Shown: piece by piece, positions 1-12,134 of the stretch
Layout of the letters: each line of letters opens with the position of its first letter
How positions within the stretch are numbered: the first letter of the stretch is position 1
Source of the DNA: Chamaea fasciata
Lineage: Eukaryota > Chordata > Aves > Passeriformes > Sylviidae
Length of the DNA stretch: 64,000 nt
NCBI GenBank assembly: GCA_029207755.1
Contig: JARCOQ010000064.1
Location: 62,001 to 126,000, forward strand
Reading direction: 5' to 3'
Notes under the pieces: model-generated
The model's database searches: none
The model's input: only the letters and a program-made list of their open reading frames with translations
What the model was told of the DNA's origin: nothing
Position numbers and translations under genes: made by a program

Positions 1-1825
1 CGCCGGCCACAAGGACATTGAAAAGACAGGAGGACTGGCACTTGTTGGGGTTGCTGGGAAGGCCGTGTTCCTCCTGGCACGCTCTCCAGAAGTTAGCAAC
101 TTCCACTGGCATCTCTTGTGTGGTGATGACAATGTGGAAGAGGAGAGCAACAAACAGACGGGCTGAATGAAGGAGCACTGCCCTGTGGCATTTGGGCACC
201 TGGACAGTCAGCCACAGCCCCAGAGTTGCCTGCAAAAGAAGCAGCCCGAGACAGAGCTCAGTGCTAAGATGTCCGTGTGGCAGGGCCCGAGGGGAGACGC
301 AGGGGGAGCGACAGGCCTGGAGCCCCCTGAGCCTGCCCTAAGCCAGTGCCTGAGGCAGGGAGAGGACGGAGAGCTGATGGAGAGGCGACCGGGGAGCGAG
401 CAGAGGCCGGTTCCAGAAGCTCACCGCCAGGGCAAAAACGTCCTCGTCGTCGCCATCGGAGGTGGTCGTTGTATGCAGAGGCCAATCCTCCATCACGCGG
501 ATGAGTGCTGGCAGCACCTTCTCCGCTGTCACAGCCGACGAGCCTATGGCTCTCCACATGCTTGCAGCAGCTCTGTGGGATTGGAGCTCTGTGTCAGGGC
601 CGTCTCAGTCACAGTAGCATGCCCTGTGCAGCTGTGGAGGCCCAGGTGACAGAGCCCTGGTGCCCTGAGGGGCAGGGAGGGAGCATGGCAGCAGGCTGGT
701 GGAACAGAGGGGCCCAAGGGTCCTGGACCGCTCCGCCTGTCTGGCAGAGCCCATTGGACAGGCTCTGCAGGGCAATGGGCCCTAAAGGCTGCTGAGCCCT
801 GAGCTCTCAAGGCAGGTGGGCCCCATACCTGTCACACGTTGGGGCACAGCGCAGGAGGGTCAGCACAACGTCAGCAGGTTGCTCTTCGGCCAGCCTCAGA
901 AAGTCCAAGCGCATCCTGGCATCCAAAGTGACACAGGCCGCCAGTCTCTGGTGAAGGTCCTTCACCATGGCTGGCACCTGGAGGAGACATGGGGAAGACC
1001 TGGAGCGCTGTCCAAGGGAGCAGCTTTCCCCAAGAAGTGCTTCCCCTCCCGCCACACTCTCCTGGCCTCCAAGACTCAGGGTCTCTTTTGTGTCGGTGTT
1101 TCTGAAGGCCACGGACTCAGTCACTGCCATGTCTGTATTTGCTGCGTCACTGATTGCAGCATCCAAGCGCTGAGCCAAATCTGGGCTGACATTGGGCTCT
1201 GCCTGGAGCTCAGTCAGCCTGCGGTCAGGCTCAGCTGTTGCACGGCTTCTGGTCCTCCTACGTCGAATGGGCACGAGCCTCCGGAACATCTGCAGGAGAG
1301 CAAAGGACAGGGAAGAGAGACACGTTCCATAGAGTGCTCCAAGCATGGAGCTCGGCCGAGCAGTGACAGCAGGCCCAGCCCAGGCGGGGATGGCTGCACG
1401 TACCTTCAGTGATCTGCGGAAGCGGCCACGGGTGGGCTTCTTCTCCTGTGTCTGCTCCATGGTTGCATCTAGCAAAGAGCGAGCGCAGCCAGAGCTGAGG
1501 GGTTGCAGGAGAGGCCAGAGAAGCCAGCCCTGCTCTCCCCAGGCAGGGACAGCCCCGGGATGCCCCAGGGGATGGAGCACAGCTGCTGCAGGGGCAGCCT
1601 CGGCCCCTCTTCCATCCTGTCAGTGGGCGGAATGGGAATGGGGATGGGATGGGATGGGGCCAAGCTGTCCGCAGCCATCGGCCTTGTGGCCCGGCTCTGC
1701 CACTCACCATCCTGCTGTGGCTGGAACTGCTCCAGCTCTTGAGGGGGTTGTGCTGGAGCATCTCCAGGGCTTATATTTCTTCTCCTCCAGCAAACTGTGA
1801 GGAGGTCGCGAAATCTGCCCGCCAT
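1..1825 (-). CDS. MROH-like (maestro HEAT-like repeat) gene, 5' part, runs off left edge
   Basis: This is the inverted copy of the first five exons of the complete MROH-like gene at 34,783-39,773. Positions mirror it exactly (p + p' = 36,608). Coding exons on the minus strand are 1708-1825, 1404-1468, 829-1289, 425-572 and 42-229, each with GT/AG borders. The start codon is at 1825, in the MAGRFRDLL context. All five exons are open. They encode a basic N-terminal stretch, a Gln/Glu-rich segment and the start of the helical HEAT-like region. Differences from the other copy are scattered substitutions, for example RRRR for RHRT after MFRRLVPI, Ser for Asn in the DAAI(N/S)DAAN stretch and Asp for Asn shortly after; I saw no frameshift. 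The exon 2 acceptor reads CTAG here and CCAG in the other copy, both usable. Exon 6 onward lies beyond the window, so completeness cannot be judged. MROH proteins are HEAT-repeat scaffolds with poorly defined function. Confidence 0.8.
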
Positions 1826-1829
1826 GTCA

Positions 1830-2130
1830 GCGTCTGGCCTCGAGGGCACCTTCAGACAGATGCCTCTGAGGAAACCAGGGAAAACCCTGAGGCAACAAGT
1901 CGTGCAGTTGTGCCTTGAAGGCACCTGCGACAAAGAAGCCTCAGGAAGGCTGCAGGACAGCAAGTCCTGCACACTGGTCTTGAGGGCTCCTGCCACAACG
2001 ACAGGAGACTCCTTGTGGTGCTTCAGGTCACCAGATCCTGTGGTCTGGCCACGAGGGCACCGACCGCAGGGTTGGGAGATGCCTCGGGAAAGCTCCGAGT
2101 CACCAAGTCCCGCAGTCTGGCCGCGAGGTC
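1830..2130 (-). repeat. ~72-bp degenerate tandem repeat upstream of and reaching MROH exon 1 (left copy)
   Basis: This is the mirror of the array at 34,481-34,800. About five diverged units share a core like CCTCG(A/C)GGCCAGA followed by a GACTTG-like block and a CTTCC(T/C)GAGGC block. Unit spacing is about 65-75 bp. The last unit runs into the start codon of the MROH-like gene. Confidence 0.7.
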
Positions 2131-2879
2131 AGCTGCAGGAGCAGCGCTTCGGAAAGGCTCCGGGTCGGGCACAAACGAGCGGGCTGTGTGGGAACTCCTC
2201 ACAGCACCTCTCTGGCGCGTCCTGTCCCGTGGCGTGCTCCGAGCACTGTGGCGTGGCTGCGTTGTTGCCAGCACCTATGTCACCGCGTGTCACAAAGGCT
2301 CCTCGGGCACCCTGTGCCTTTCCCTGCCACGGTGACCACGCTGCTGCACCGTGCCACAAAGGGCCCATGCACACCCTGCCACCTGCCCCGGCCCTGCCCC
2401 CGCTCCACCCAAAGTGGCCCAGGTCCGAAGGAATCCCTCGGCCCAAGTGTCTAAGAGAGCCCAACAGGACCTTGAATGATTTGATGGCTCGAGCCATCGG
2501 CAACCGCTGCCCTGCTCTGCGGGCTCAGGGCGGCAGAAGGAGCCCCCAGGGCTGCCGACGCAGCCGCAGCGGGAAGGGCACGGGGCCTGCCGCAGAAGCT
2601 GGCACGGCCTCCCTTCTCTCAGCTGATAATTGTCTTCAACCAAAGTCAGGCTTTCACTTCAAAGCCAGGTCAGTGCAGGCAAACCCTTGGGCAGCTAAGA
2701 TCTCCAAAAGGCTGCTCGATCCAAAATGACCAATTCTTCTTTAATTTCTCTTTTTGGGTCACTGCTGATCCTCTCCTCCTCTTCCCCCTTCCACTCAGCT
2801 GAGTTGGCAAAGGCTGGATTAGCCACTTTATCCTTATGGATGAGCATGGCAACTTGTTTTGGTTTGGGAAGACAGGTAT

Positions 2880-5320
2880 TTGCTAGGTAAAAGTTGGAGG
2901 TTTTTTTTGGAATGGAGAGCGTAAACTTTTTTTTTGCTAAATTATAAATTTACAATTAGAGGTTTTTAGGCAAAGATTTGGGAAATAGGAATAGCAGTTT
3001 TTTATTAGTATGTATTACAAAGTAAACAAACAAACCCCCTTCAAATAACTACAGTGTTAATAACAAAAGAAAAACAGTATTAAGAACTTTGAGGGCTTTG
3101 TCTTACAAAACTTAGGGCAGTTTGGTTTTGGTGTTCTTGCAGGATTTTTAGAGCAGCAAGCTGAAAGAGTGGAAAGTTTCGGGCTGGTAGCTGGGATGGC
3201 AGGGTGTCCCGGCAGCGCGGGGCTGCAGGGTCACTCTGCAGCAAGAGGAGCAGCGCTGAAGAAGCCGAAGGCGGGGCAGGGCTGGCTTAACTCCTGCGGG
3301 TGGCAGAGAAGGCTCCGGATTCCGGCTGAACTGGCCAGAGTAGATTTTTGAGGACTGGATTTTTTTTGGCTACAGTGAAACTTTTCCAGTTAGCAACAGT
3401 TTAGCCCGTGTTTTTCTTTTTTTTTTTGAACGTCCGGAAAAAAAAAAGAGGACAGCTTCTAGCTGCTTTAAGCTTTGTTTTTTACTTGCGTGGGGGTTTT
3501 TTGTTACTTTGTTTCTGTTTTTGTTTCGGCTAAGTATTTTGAAGTGTTTAACATTTGGTCTCTTTGGTAACTTATGGGGGAAAAATTCTTTAGAGAAAGA
3601 AGGAACAAACCTAACTCCCAACATTATCTACTTTGAATTTTTTTTTATACTAACATATTATATTGAGTTTAAACTGTTAAAATATATATATATATTTATA
3701 TATATATACATGCAAATATGGATACAGTCACATTGTCATGGGTAGTTTACTTTAAGACAAGGTTTTTTTGAGGTATGCATTGGGGTTTTTTTATTATTTT
3801 TTTGCATTATTTGCCAGGTGCAACTTGGTTTCTGAGCGAAGACAATTTCACGGATGGGATTGTTTTTGCTGGAGGCAGGATTAATTTAAACAGTTTTTCT
3901 CAGTATACTTTTCATGTGTACTATTGGAACTTTATTTTTTGTTGTTGTTTGCATGGGCTTAGATTGGGCAGGATTTGCTCGGTTGGTGGAACTTTGAGTG
4001 TTTACTAGCTATGTGGCTTTTGCTAAATTAATACTTTAGTTTTTGAAAGTTTTTTTACTTAGTGCTTTTAAGGTAGCTTTAAGCAGGTTATTGCACTGTT
4101 TAATTTTTTCGACCGCTGGTGCATGATAAGGAATATGGCATACTTACTTAATGCTATGTTTTTTAGCTTAGGTGCTTATAAGACAATTTTTGAAATGGGT
4201 TTTATTGTTTGATTTGATTTTTTCAGGGGTGCTGTGTTTTCACAGGACTTGTTTTTTTAGGCTCAGGATGGTGTTTTGGACAGTAGCATGAGGCACAGGG
4301 TAGGTTTTTAACTATTTAGTGATGACTTTTCCTGTGGTTAGTACATAGCACCTGCCCTGGCGGGTTTGGGGAAGGCTGATGTAGTTAATTTGTTAGGGTT
4401 TTTTATATTTATATTTGGACTACTGCTTACTATACCATAAGGGCTTTACTTGCTTGGCTTGCTTGATTGCAGCACGTGTTTTATAGTTATGGATAACTTG
4501 AGAAATGCTGTCTATGGTTAAATTTACTTCTTGGTTTTGGGCTCACTTAGAGGTGGCATTTCTGCTTGGATGATTCAAGGCATTATGGGCTTATTGAGCT
4601 AGGAACAACTTTTTTCTGTCTTGCTAATTGAAATTTTGATACTTTTATTTTGGCAGCTTGATTGACTTGCTTATTATTTTGGTGGTTTTTATTAGCTTGA
4701 TTCTTGGGAACATATGGGAATTACGTGGCGGATTTTTACAGGTAGTTTTTTACGCGAGTGGCAATGTTTTTTTTTTCATCAGCAGCCTAGATTTTTTTTT
4801 TTTTCTATGTTGCAAGTTGGCCTTTTTCTACTTTTTTAGCCAACTCTACGGAGCATTGGCTACTACTTACGAATTAGTGTAGAGGTAGAGCTTTGGCTAC
4901 TCTTTGTTTTTAGCAATGTCAAGGGTTAATTGGACAGCTTTGAGTTTAGCAAGCTGACTTGATTTTTTTTTTTTCCTTTCAGTGGCTTTTGCAACTTGTT
5001 GTGTGGGGTTTTATACGGCTGCTTTCTACTTATGGTTCATTTTTACGATGCAACAGGAATCGTCAATGAAAAGGGCGTAGCGTGGTTTTTTCGCCGGCAG
5101 TTGGTTGTACGGGGGAGCTTTTTTTGCTTGTGTCACTTGTTCTTGCTTTTCTTTGTCTGTGAGACTAAAGTTGTTTTTTTTTTTCTTTTCTGGTCAGTTT
5201 GTAATTATTTTTAAAATTTATGGGTGATTTGTGTTTTTAATACGGGCGCGCTGTGTGATGAGGGCAGTCTATTTGCTCTATGTGGCGTCGGTGGCATGGT
5301 GGGTGGAGGCAAATGAGGAT
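2880..5320 (-). mobile_element. ERV-L-type endogenous retrovirus remnant (RNase H-integrase and 3' end), heavily decayed
   Basis: The plus strand is strikingly T-rich, so the element's own strand is A-rich. Read on the minus strand, about 5,090-4,800 matches the retroviral RNase H region, with an FIDDS first-aspartate motif and, near 4,880, a YTNS motif. About 4,800-3,750 matches integrase; the conserved core near 4,140-4,085 still reads HIPYHAPA. The layout resembles ERV-L (class III) pol, and I see no env. The low-coordinate end (about 2,880-3,130) has an antisense AATAAA near 3,000 and may be the 3' LTR, but exact LTR ends are not visible. The frame is full of stops at tryptophan positions and has Asp-to-Asn, Glu-to-Lys and Gly-to-Ser/Lys changes, so the element is not functional. 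The 5' half (gag, protease, reverse transcriptase) is missing; it stops where a CR1 fragment begins near 5,330. Confidence 0.75.
3682..3711. repeat. (TA)n-rich simple repeat
   Basis: A short alternating TA tract with interruptions, inside the ERV remnant. Confidence 0.85.
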
Positions 5321-5329
5321 TCGGTACCT

Positions 5330-5540
5330 TCAAATGTTCACAGAACCATGGAATTCCACGCTGGATGGGTTGGAAGGGACCTTAAATCTCTCATTCCCAA
5401 GCCCTGCCATGGGCAGGGACACCTCCCACTGTCCCAGGCTGCTCCAGTCTAGCCTGGGACACTTCCAGGAATCCAGGGGCAGCCACAGCTTCTCTGGGAA
5501 TTCCATCCCAGCCCTCACCACCGTCCCAGGGAGGGTTTTG
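5330..5540 (-). mobile_element. CR1 LINE 3' end fragment
   Basis: On the plus strand it reads as the reverse complement of the avian CR1 3' end: a GGAAGGGACCTTAA-like block, then GGGCAGGGACACCTCCCACT, then CCAGGGGCAGCCACAGCTTCTC. The 3' terminus lies at the low-coordinate end, next to the truncated ERV. Confidence 0.88.
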
Positions 5541-7012
5541 GGTTATAATATTTGCGTTTGGCTTAGGATATAAAAGCATGTCCAGGACGGGTTAGGTAAT
5601 TTGGGTTTTTTTCCAAAACAAAAATCCCTTCAGAATTGTGGAATTTTATTCTTCCAGGTTCTAGAATGTGCTGAACTATTTGTATGGATGAAATGAATGA
5701 AATTATCCCAGATGAAATAATTTGCTGCCAGTTAAGAGCCTGCTGCTATAATTATTTATTAAGCATAGATCTCTTTAGATTGGTGATGTGTTTACCAACA
5801 CCACAGTGCCACATCTACATAAATTATAAATAAATACATCTATATACGTAGTGTAACCCATGATTGAAGTGATGTTGTGCCTGAATCCCTGATATCACCC
5901 ACCTTTCCCTCTGGAAGGATTTTTAATTTGAGTATTTCAGGGAGAACTTTCCCCTTTCTGTGTGTGTTAGCCATTGCAGAGTTTCCCTGCAGAAAGCTCC
6001 AACCTGTGTTGACATTTTGCTTTCCTTTTTTCCCCTGATCCTGCCTGCCCTTGATTCCAGAGGAGAACAATGGGAGGGGAGTGAGTGCTGAGGGTATTTA
6101 CAGCACAATCATGGGAAACGCTCCCATCACCACCGAGCCCTTTTCCTTCCCCTGGCAAATCCTCTGGCTCTACTCCAGCCTCGGGATCCACGAGCCTCTT
6201 CCCTGAGGGAATTGTTATCAACCTGGAAAACTCCTGTATTCCAGTGGCACAAGGAGACATCCGAGATCCACCTCCCTGGTGCATTCAGAAGGTGCTGCTG
6301 GGGGAGTTACACTGATCTGAACAGCTCCAAAGGTCAGAGATTTCTTTGTAATCAATTCCTTTTCCCAGCCTTCTGAAGTCTAATGATCAGCTTTCCATGT
6401 TTGTTGTGGTGGTTGCAGGGTTTGAGGGGCAGCAGAGTAAATTGGATTTAGGGATAAATTGCCATTTCTTCACAAGACTCTGAAAAGGGAAGGGAGGGAT
6501 GTTAATATTTCATGTGGCTGGGAGAGAAAACGCCTGGCAGTGCCAGGGGAAGAGTCACAGCACCTGGGCTGAATTCACCCAGGTTTTTTTGGCAGCAATG
6601 ATCTCATTGCTCATCATGAACGGAACAGAAAACAATTCTGCCCCAGGGCAAGAGAAGCCTGGCTCAGGAGGGGCCATCACTGCAGTCACAGAAGGTTTCA
6701 GTGAGCTGGAGAAGGCAACAGAAATGGGATGTGTGCTAAAAGAAATGTGAGGGGGTAGAAGGTCAATACCAAAAATCAAACCAAATTAATCCTTCCTTCT
6801 TTTGTTTTTGCTGTGTTTCCATCTGTTTCCATCTTTCCATTTGCTGTGTTTCCAAAGCAAGGAAGGGGCAGGAGTTTAGGAGGGGCTGGTTCAGCTCAGC
6901 CTTGCTGATAAAGCAATTTGGGTTTTCCCTCATCAATCTGTTTCATTAACTACAAATGCAGAATTGGAGAAGTTGTTGGATATTTTTGCGTTTTTCTGCA
7001 GCTGGCGGCAGG

Positions 7013-7400
7013 AGACTTTGCTCAGACAGGGGGTTGGGGCTGTCCAGCCTGGAGAAGAGAAAGACGTGGGGAGATTTCATTGGGGCCTTCCAAGACCACA
7101 AGGGAGCCTGAAAGAGCTGCAGAGGGACCTTGGACAAGGACCTGGAGTGCCAGGACAAGGGGGAATGGCTTTAAACTATGGGAGGAGAGATTTAGATGGG
7201 ATCTTGGGAAGGAATTCCTCCCTGGGAGGGTGGGGAGGGCTGGGCTGGAATTCCCAGAGCAGCTGTGGCTGCCCCTGGATCCCTGGGAGTGTCCAAGGCC
7301 AGCTTGGAGCCCCTGGGACAGTGGGAGGTGTCCCTGCCCGTGGCAGGGTGGGGCTTGAAGGTCCTTCCATCCCAAATTCCATGATTCCAACCCAAAGATA
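7013..7400 (+). mobile_element. CR1 LINE 3' end (left-arm copy)
   Basis: Plus-strand CR1 3' region with the usual order: the CCTGGAGAAGAGAAAG block, GGACAAGGGGGAATGGCTTTAA, then the GGGAGGTGTCCCTGCC block, ending in an ATTCCATGATTCCA degenerate octamer tail. It is mirrored at 33,354-33,741, so it predates the inverted duplication. Confidence 0.9.
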
Positions 7401-7552
7401 ACCTGGATTGGAGGCAGCAATGCCTGGGGGCTAAAGCACCTTCCCAGCTGTTATCAGAACAGGAGTTGCAGACATTTTATCCCTGGGTTTTCTTCCTTGT
7501 CCCTCAGCTGGGAGGTGATGGGAACGACCAGCAGGAGCTTCCCCAGGCCCTG

Positions 7553-7865
7553 GGAGTGGGACACTGGGAAGGGGACACTGGGAGTGGGACACTTTGGGAA
7601 TGGGATACTTTGGGAGTGAGACACTGGGAATGGGACACTGGGAGTGGGACACTGGGAGTGGGACACTTTGGGAGTGGGACACTTTGGGAATGGGACACTG
7701 GGAGTAGGAGACTGGGAATGGGACTCTTTGGGATACTGTGGGAATGGGACACTTTGGGAATGAGACACTGGGAATGGGACATTTTGGGACAGTTTGGGAA
7801 GGGGACTCTTTGGGGGCGGGTGTGGAGAGTGTGATCAGGCGGGACGCTTTGGGAGTGGCACTTTT
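7553..7865. repeat. GGGACACTTTGGGAATG-type minisatellite, long allele (left arm)
   Basis: About 310 bp of degenerate 12-18 bp units built from GGGACACT, optional TT and GGGA(A/G)TG. The homologous array in the right arm is about 109 bp shorter. It produces repetitive open frames (Pro-Ser-Val-Pro type) that are not genes. Confidence 0.9.
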
Positions 7866-9529
7866 ACAACCACTATTGGCTTTGTGGTTTATCCTGAGAC
7901 AACAGACCCAACCATAAATTGTCACTTCAGGGCCAGCATTTAGTGCCAGCTCAGGGAAATGCAGGGTGGTTGTGGCAGGTATTAAACACCCCCAATAAAT
8001 CCTGGAGGAGGATCCCAGGGTAACAATGCCTGCTTGCCAAATCTGTTTGCAGAGTGCACAAAAGCAATGAGGAAAACATTGCAACAGCACAAAGGTTTTC
8101 TCACAGCTCCACCACAGGCTTCTGCCTCAGCAAAGCTGATTGTTGGTGCTTTTCTTCCAGCCCCAAACTGGGATTGAGCCAGGCCCTGCATCCATTAGGA
8201 CTGGGATGCTGTGGCTGTAGGATAAACCCCCAGCCAAGCCCCCCAGGGAGCCATTTATCCTGTTTGGAGCCCGTTTATTTTTCCTCCTTCCCCTGAAGAT
8301 GTGTGTGAGGAGCAGAGATTCAGCCAGGCCCTCTTCCCAGGCCCATGGGATGTGTGTTTCTTTCCCGTTTCCTGGAAGCGCTCGGTGTTTGGGGAAGGTT
8401 GCTGGGCCACGAGGAGCTGCTGGACACCATCCACAGCCCCTCTCAGGCATTTTCTGCTGGGTGGGACTCCCTGAAAATCCCTTCAGCTTTGTAGGGAAAG
8501 CACTTTTCCTACGGGGCACACAGGGTGTGAGGCTGGCTCTGGGAAAGAAATATTCCCAGGGAAGAAAGGCTGGGAACGTGCTGACGGCAGCACTGCTCTT
8601 TCAGGTGTCACTGTAAGAAGCTTCTAAAAAGCTCCATTTCTGCTTGGTGGGCAGAAAGTGCAGGAAAAAGTGCTGGGAATGTGTGGAGTAGGAGCTGAAA
8701 TGATGTTGAGACAGCTCGGGCTGGAGGCAGGAATGCTCAGGAGGGAAGGAACAGGCAGCCTTAAAAGGAAGAGAAAGCTTGAACATGTGAATTCTAGACA
8801 AAAGAATTTATACAGAGCTGATGAATTATGACCGATTCGCAGCGTGTTTGGGCTCCTGAAGACACAGATTTGGGGTCCCTGACTGTCAGAGCTGTGCTGT
8901 GAATTTTGTGGTGGTGCCATCCCCTCCTCCCCAGCACCCCCAGAGCAGGGCTCAGCTGGGCCTCATCCCACAACTTATCTCCGGTGCATCTGCTGGCTCC
9001 AATTCCCCGCAAGAATCAGATTTGAAGGAGTGACAAAAGCCCTCATCGGTTGTTTCTCCTCTTTTGGTGGGGATGTAAACTCAGAGAATCCAAGGAAAAG
9101 AGCCCAGTGCTTCACAGGGCTTGGGCAGAGCCCCAGGGGTGAATTCCCAAAGGAATGAGGAGTCTGTTCCCCAGCAGGCTCCATGTTCAGTTGGATCCAG
9201 GGAATTCAGCTGGACATCCTGGAGCCAAGGCCTGCCCCAAAGCTTTTCTTGCTGGGCTGAAACATAAGAAGTGTGAGTTCCCAGTTTGCCAGGCAGCTTA
9301 AACAAGGCAGCAAACACCCCACTGCAGGCTGGGATGTTCTGACTTGGCGTGGCTCTCTAAAGCGGGATTTTTATCTGTTCCCTTTCCTGAGGTCACTTTT
9401 CTCTCCCCATTTTCCCCGCCCTATCGCTTTCCAGAGCCATACCCTTGGCACTGGTTGGCAAATGTCAGATATTTCGACTTGGAGTTGTGTTTTCTATGAA
9501 TGTTTTGTGATGTGGATCTCAAATTTCCA

Positions 9530-9592
9530 GGAAAAAAAAACACCAACAAACAAACAAAAAAACAAACCCAACAACAACAACAAAAAACAGTA
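9530..9592. repeat. A-rich (AAC)n simple repeat
   Basis: A run of A followed by CAAA and CAA units. Confidence 0.85.
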
Positions 9593-9669
9593 TTTACGTT
9601 CCAGATAAGGAAAAAAAAGGAAAAATTCATTCCTTTTTTCTTCAGTTTCTTCTAATCTGACTTCATCTC

Positions 9670-9805
9670 CTGGTTTCCATGCAGGGAGTGGTGGAGGCCC
9701 CAGCCCTGAAAGTGTTTCACAATCCTGTGGATGTGCTGGGTTAACAGCTAGGCTGATGCTCCTGGAGGTCTTTTCCAACTTTAGGGATTCTGGGATGATT
9801 CTAAA
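9670..9805 (+). mobile_element. CR1 LINE 3' end fragment
   Basis: Contains GGGAGTGGTGGAGG and then TCCTGGAGGTCTTTTCCAAC, followed by a degraded ATTCTGGGATGATTCT octamer tail, typical of another CR1 subfamily end. Confidence 0.75.
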
Positions 9806-12134
9806 AGGACAAAGAACTGGTGGTTCCAAAGGGTTTCAGCTCCTCTGGGTGTAAGCAAAGCAGATTCCACAGGAGATGTGCATGGCCAGGTCAGCCTGGT
9901 GGGATTTCCTTCCCCATCCAAGGGGAAACTGGTTCCTATGTGCAATCACAGTCATTTACATCTTAGTATCTTTGGGAATGTTGTTCCCAATGGAAGCAGG
10001 GAGAGGTAAAATCCCTGGCGGCCTTCCCAAGTCTCTGGGATCCATTCCTCGTGCTGGTGGTCAGGGGTGGGTGGAATTCAGGATTTGCCCAAATGGAAGA
10101 ACTAAAAATAGAAAGAAACCAAGTTGTGAGGGAAAGCTTCTCACAATTTCCACTAAAACAATCCGAGAACTTGCTTTACTCATTTCCTTCTGCTCAAACC
10201 AGGTTCTTGTCAATGAATCCTGTTCTTTTTCCTCCTTCTCAAGGAGCATGTGGAGCCCAGGCCCAGCTGTGACTCAGGTGAAAGCACAGCACCATTTTTC
10301 CTGCCTCGGGGGAAGAAGGTGAATCCTGGAGGTCCCCTAAGAAATGACCAAATTTTGCAAGCCAAGGAAGCTGGGATGAACCTTTCCTTGAAACTCTGGG
10401 CTGGGAATAATTCCCTTCACATTTCCTGAGTGGGGATGAGCTGGTTGTGGTGCCAGGAAAGGCCAGGGGAATATCTCAGATACTCACCTGTAGGATTTGT
10501 GTTTTATACACTTGGCATTTGTGGGGAACAGCAAGGCGAACACACTCGTTTCCTTCTCTCAGGCCGTGAATAACACTGAGGAAATTGTTTGCACTTGGAA
10601 ACCACAAGGTGGGGAGCTCAGGGACATCAAAATGCAAAGAATTGTAATCTGTGGGTGAAACTCTGAAATCGAGTGTTGAGCAAGTTGCTTCTAAAGGAAA
10701 CAATATATTTTCAGAATTAGATCACTAGGGATTTTTTTCTGCTGCGCAAAATAATTTCTCATTCACTCTTTGAAGGAAATAAAGAAGAAAATTGCGTTTC
10801 ACCTCCCTCTCCAGCTCCTTACTTTAATGTATACCTAGGCAGAATTTCTTGTCCTCTAATTTGAATTATCAGTTTGTGAAATGATTTTTTCCTCTCCTCT
10901 TCCAGCTTGTTTCCAATTCTTTGCCTATAAGGAAATGATTGTGCTCCCCCTTTCCCACCCTTTTCTCATCCAAATTAGAGCTTTTTGTCATTTTTTCCCC
11001 CATGGTATCACTTTCTTGGGTTATGAAGCAAAGCCTCATGCTCTGAGATAAACCTGGATACGTGGAGATGACTCAGGATTATTGGAATAATTGTGACTTT
11101 TCTTTTTGGGTTTTATTTTAAACCATCTCAACCCAATGAGAATATTTAACACAACCATGTCAGCTACAGGGGTAGAATTTAATTGAATTTCCTCAGATCC
11201 AAGGCCTGGCAGAGCTGCTGAGAAGGAATTCCACAGAGGGGAGGAATTAATCTAAAAGTGAGGGATCAGGTGTATCAGCAAAGGAATTCAAGTTGCGGAA
11301 ACAAGGGGAGCACTGAATCAAGTTGTCTGCTTGGGAAATTCTCCAGGCTGCAGCAGAGAGAAGGAAAGAAACCCAGCCCCCCTCAGCCAGGTCTTGGAAA
11401 GTCTCCAGCAAAGTTCAGGCACTGGAGGGCAGAGGAAATGCCTGAGGAGGAACTTCTGGATGTGCAGAAAACGCTCAGCCCTGGGCGCGGGAGAAGCAGG
11501 AGCCTGCCTGGAGCTCTGCCCTTGGGATAAAGAACTGAGGGAGAGAACACAGAGCTCAGAGGGGACAGCAGGAGCCTGCAGTGAGGAGCTGCTGGGCTGT
11601 CCCACAGCCCTGGATTTGGGAACAGGATGGTTTCTGTGTCAGCCCTGCCACGTGGGGAGCAGTTCCCTGTCCCATCCATTCTGTGCTCCCAGAGGATGAG
11701 GAGCCCTGGTGACAACCAGCTCTCCTCGGCCCTCAGCCAGAGAAGGGAAGCAGAGCCCTTGCCCAGGCTGGGAACTTCCTTCACTCCCAGCCTGGGTGAC
11801 ACCAACCTCCAGCATCTGATTCAGGATCAAAGCTTCCTCCTGCAATTCCAGCCCTTAGCGACGCAATCCTTCGTGTCCATCCCGCTGGAAGAAACAGCAG
11901 AGTTTGAAGGAGTTTAAATCTTTTCAGAATGCATCTTTTCAAAGGTGAACTACCCAGGAAATGCTTTGCTTCAGTGGCTCTCAGGCAGCTGCAGTTGTTC
12001 AGGATTTCCACCAAATAACCTGGAAGATCCTCCAGGAGTTTGTGTATCCTGAGGAAAACAGGCACAACAGGAAAGTTTGTGCATGGAGCCAAGTTCAGGT
12101 GTTACCTAGAAATTCAATTCTGGTCCCCAGAGCC

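Larger units (their letters stand above)
2682..6827. other. 4.1-kb block present only in the left arm
   Basis: The two shared segments are separated by 4,146 bp here but are directly joined in the right arm (between 33,926 and 33,927). The block contains about 200 bp of ordinary sequence, a T-rich antisense retroviral remnant (about 2,880-5,320), a CR1 fragment (5,330-5,540) and about 1.3 kb of unique-looking sequence. Because it is composite rather than one element with clean ends, loss from the right arm is the simpler explanation. I see no obvious target-site duplication or microhomology at the joins. Confidence 0.85.
1..8682. repeat. Left arm of large inverted repeat (with internal 4.1-kb block)
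   Basis: Two segments, 1-2681 and 6828-8682, are near-identical reverse complements of 33,927-36,607 and 32,181-33,926. The first aligns without indels over its whole length and reaches the window edge, so the true arm is longer. The second differs by about 109 bp, explained by the minisatellite at 7.55-7.87 kb. Identity is about 98-99% by eye. Between them, 2682-6827 has no counterpart in the right arm. Confidence 0.93.

Noticed and set aside
1797..2729. 310-codon open frame opposite MROH exon 1, with a 321-codon mirror at 33,846-34,811
   Set aside because: Antisense shadow of the 72-bp repeat and 5' region; the ends differ where the arms lose homology.
7431..8090. 219-codon minus-strand open frame with Pro-Ser-Val-Pro repeats, mirrored at 32,773-33,300
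   Set aside because: Runs through the minisatellite and is shortened in the other arm; no other coding evidence.
8299..8616. 105-codon open frame conserved in both arms (also 32,247-32,564 minus)
   Set aside because: Conservation is explained by the recent duplication; no family match or splice context.
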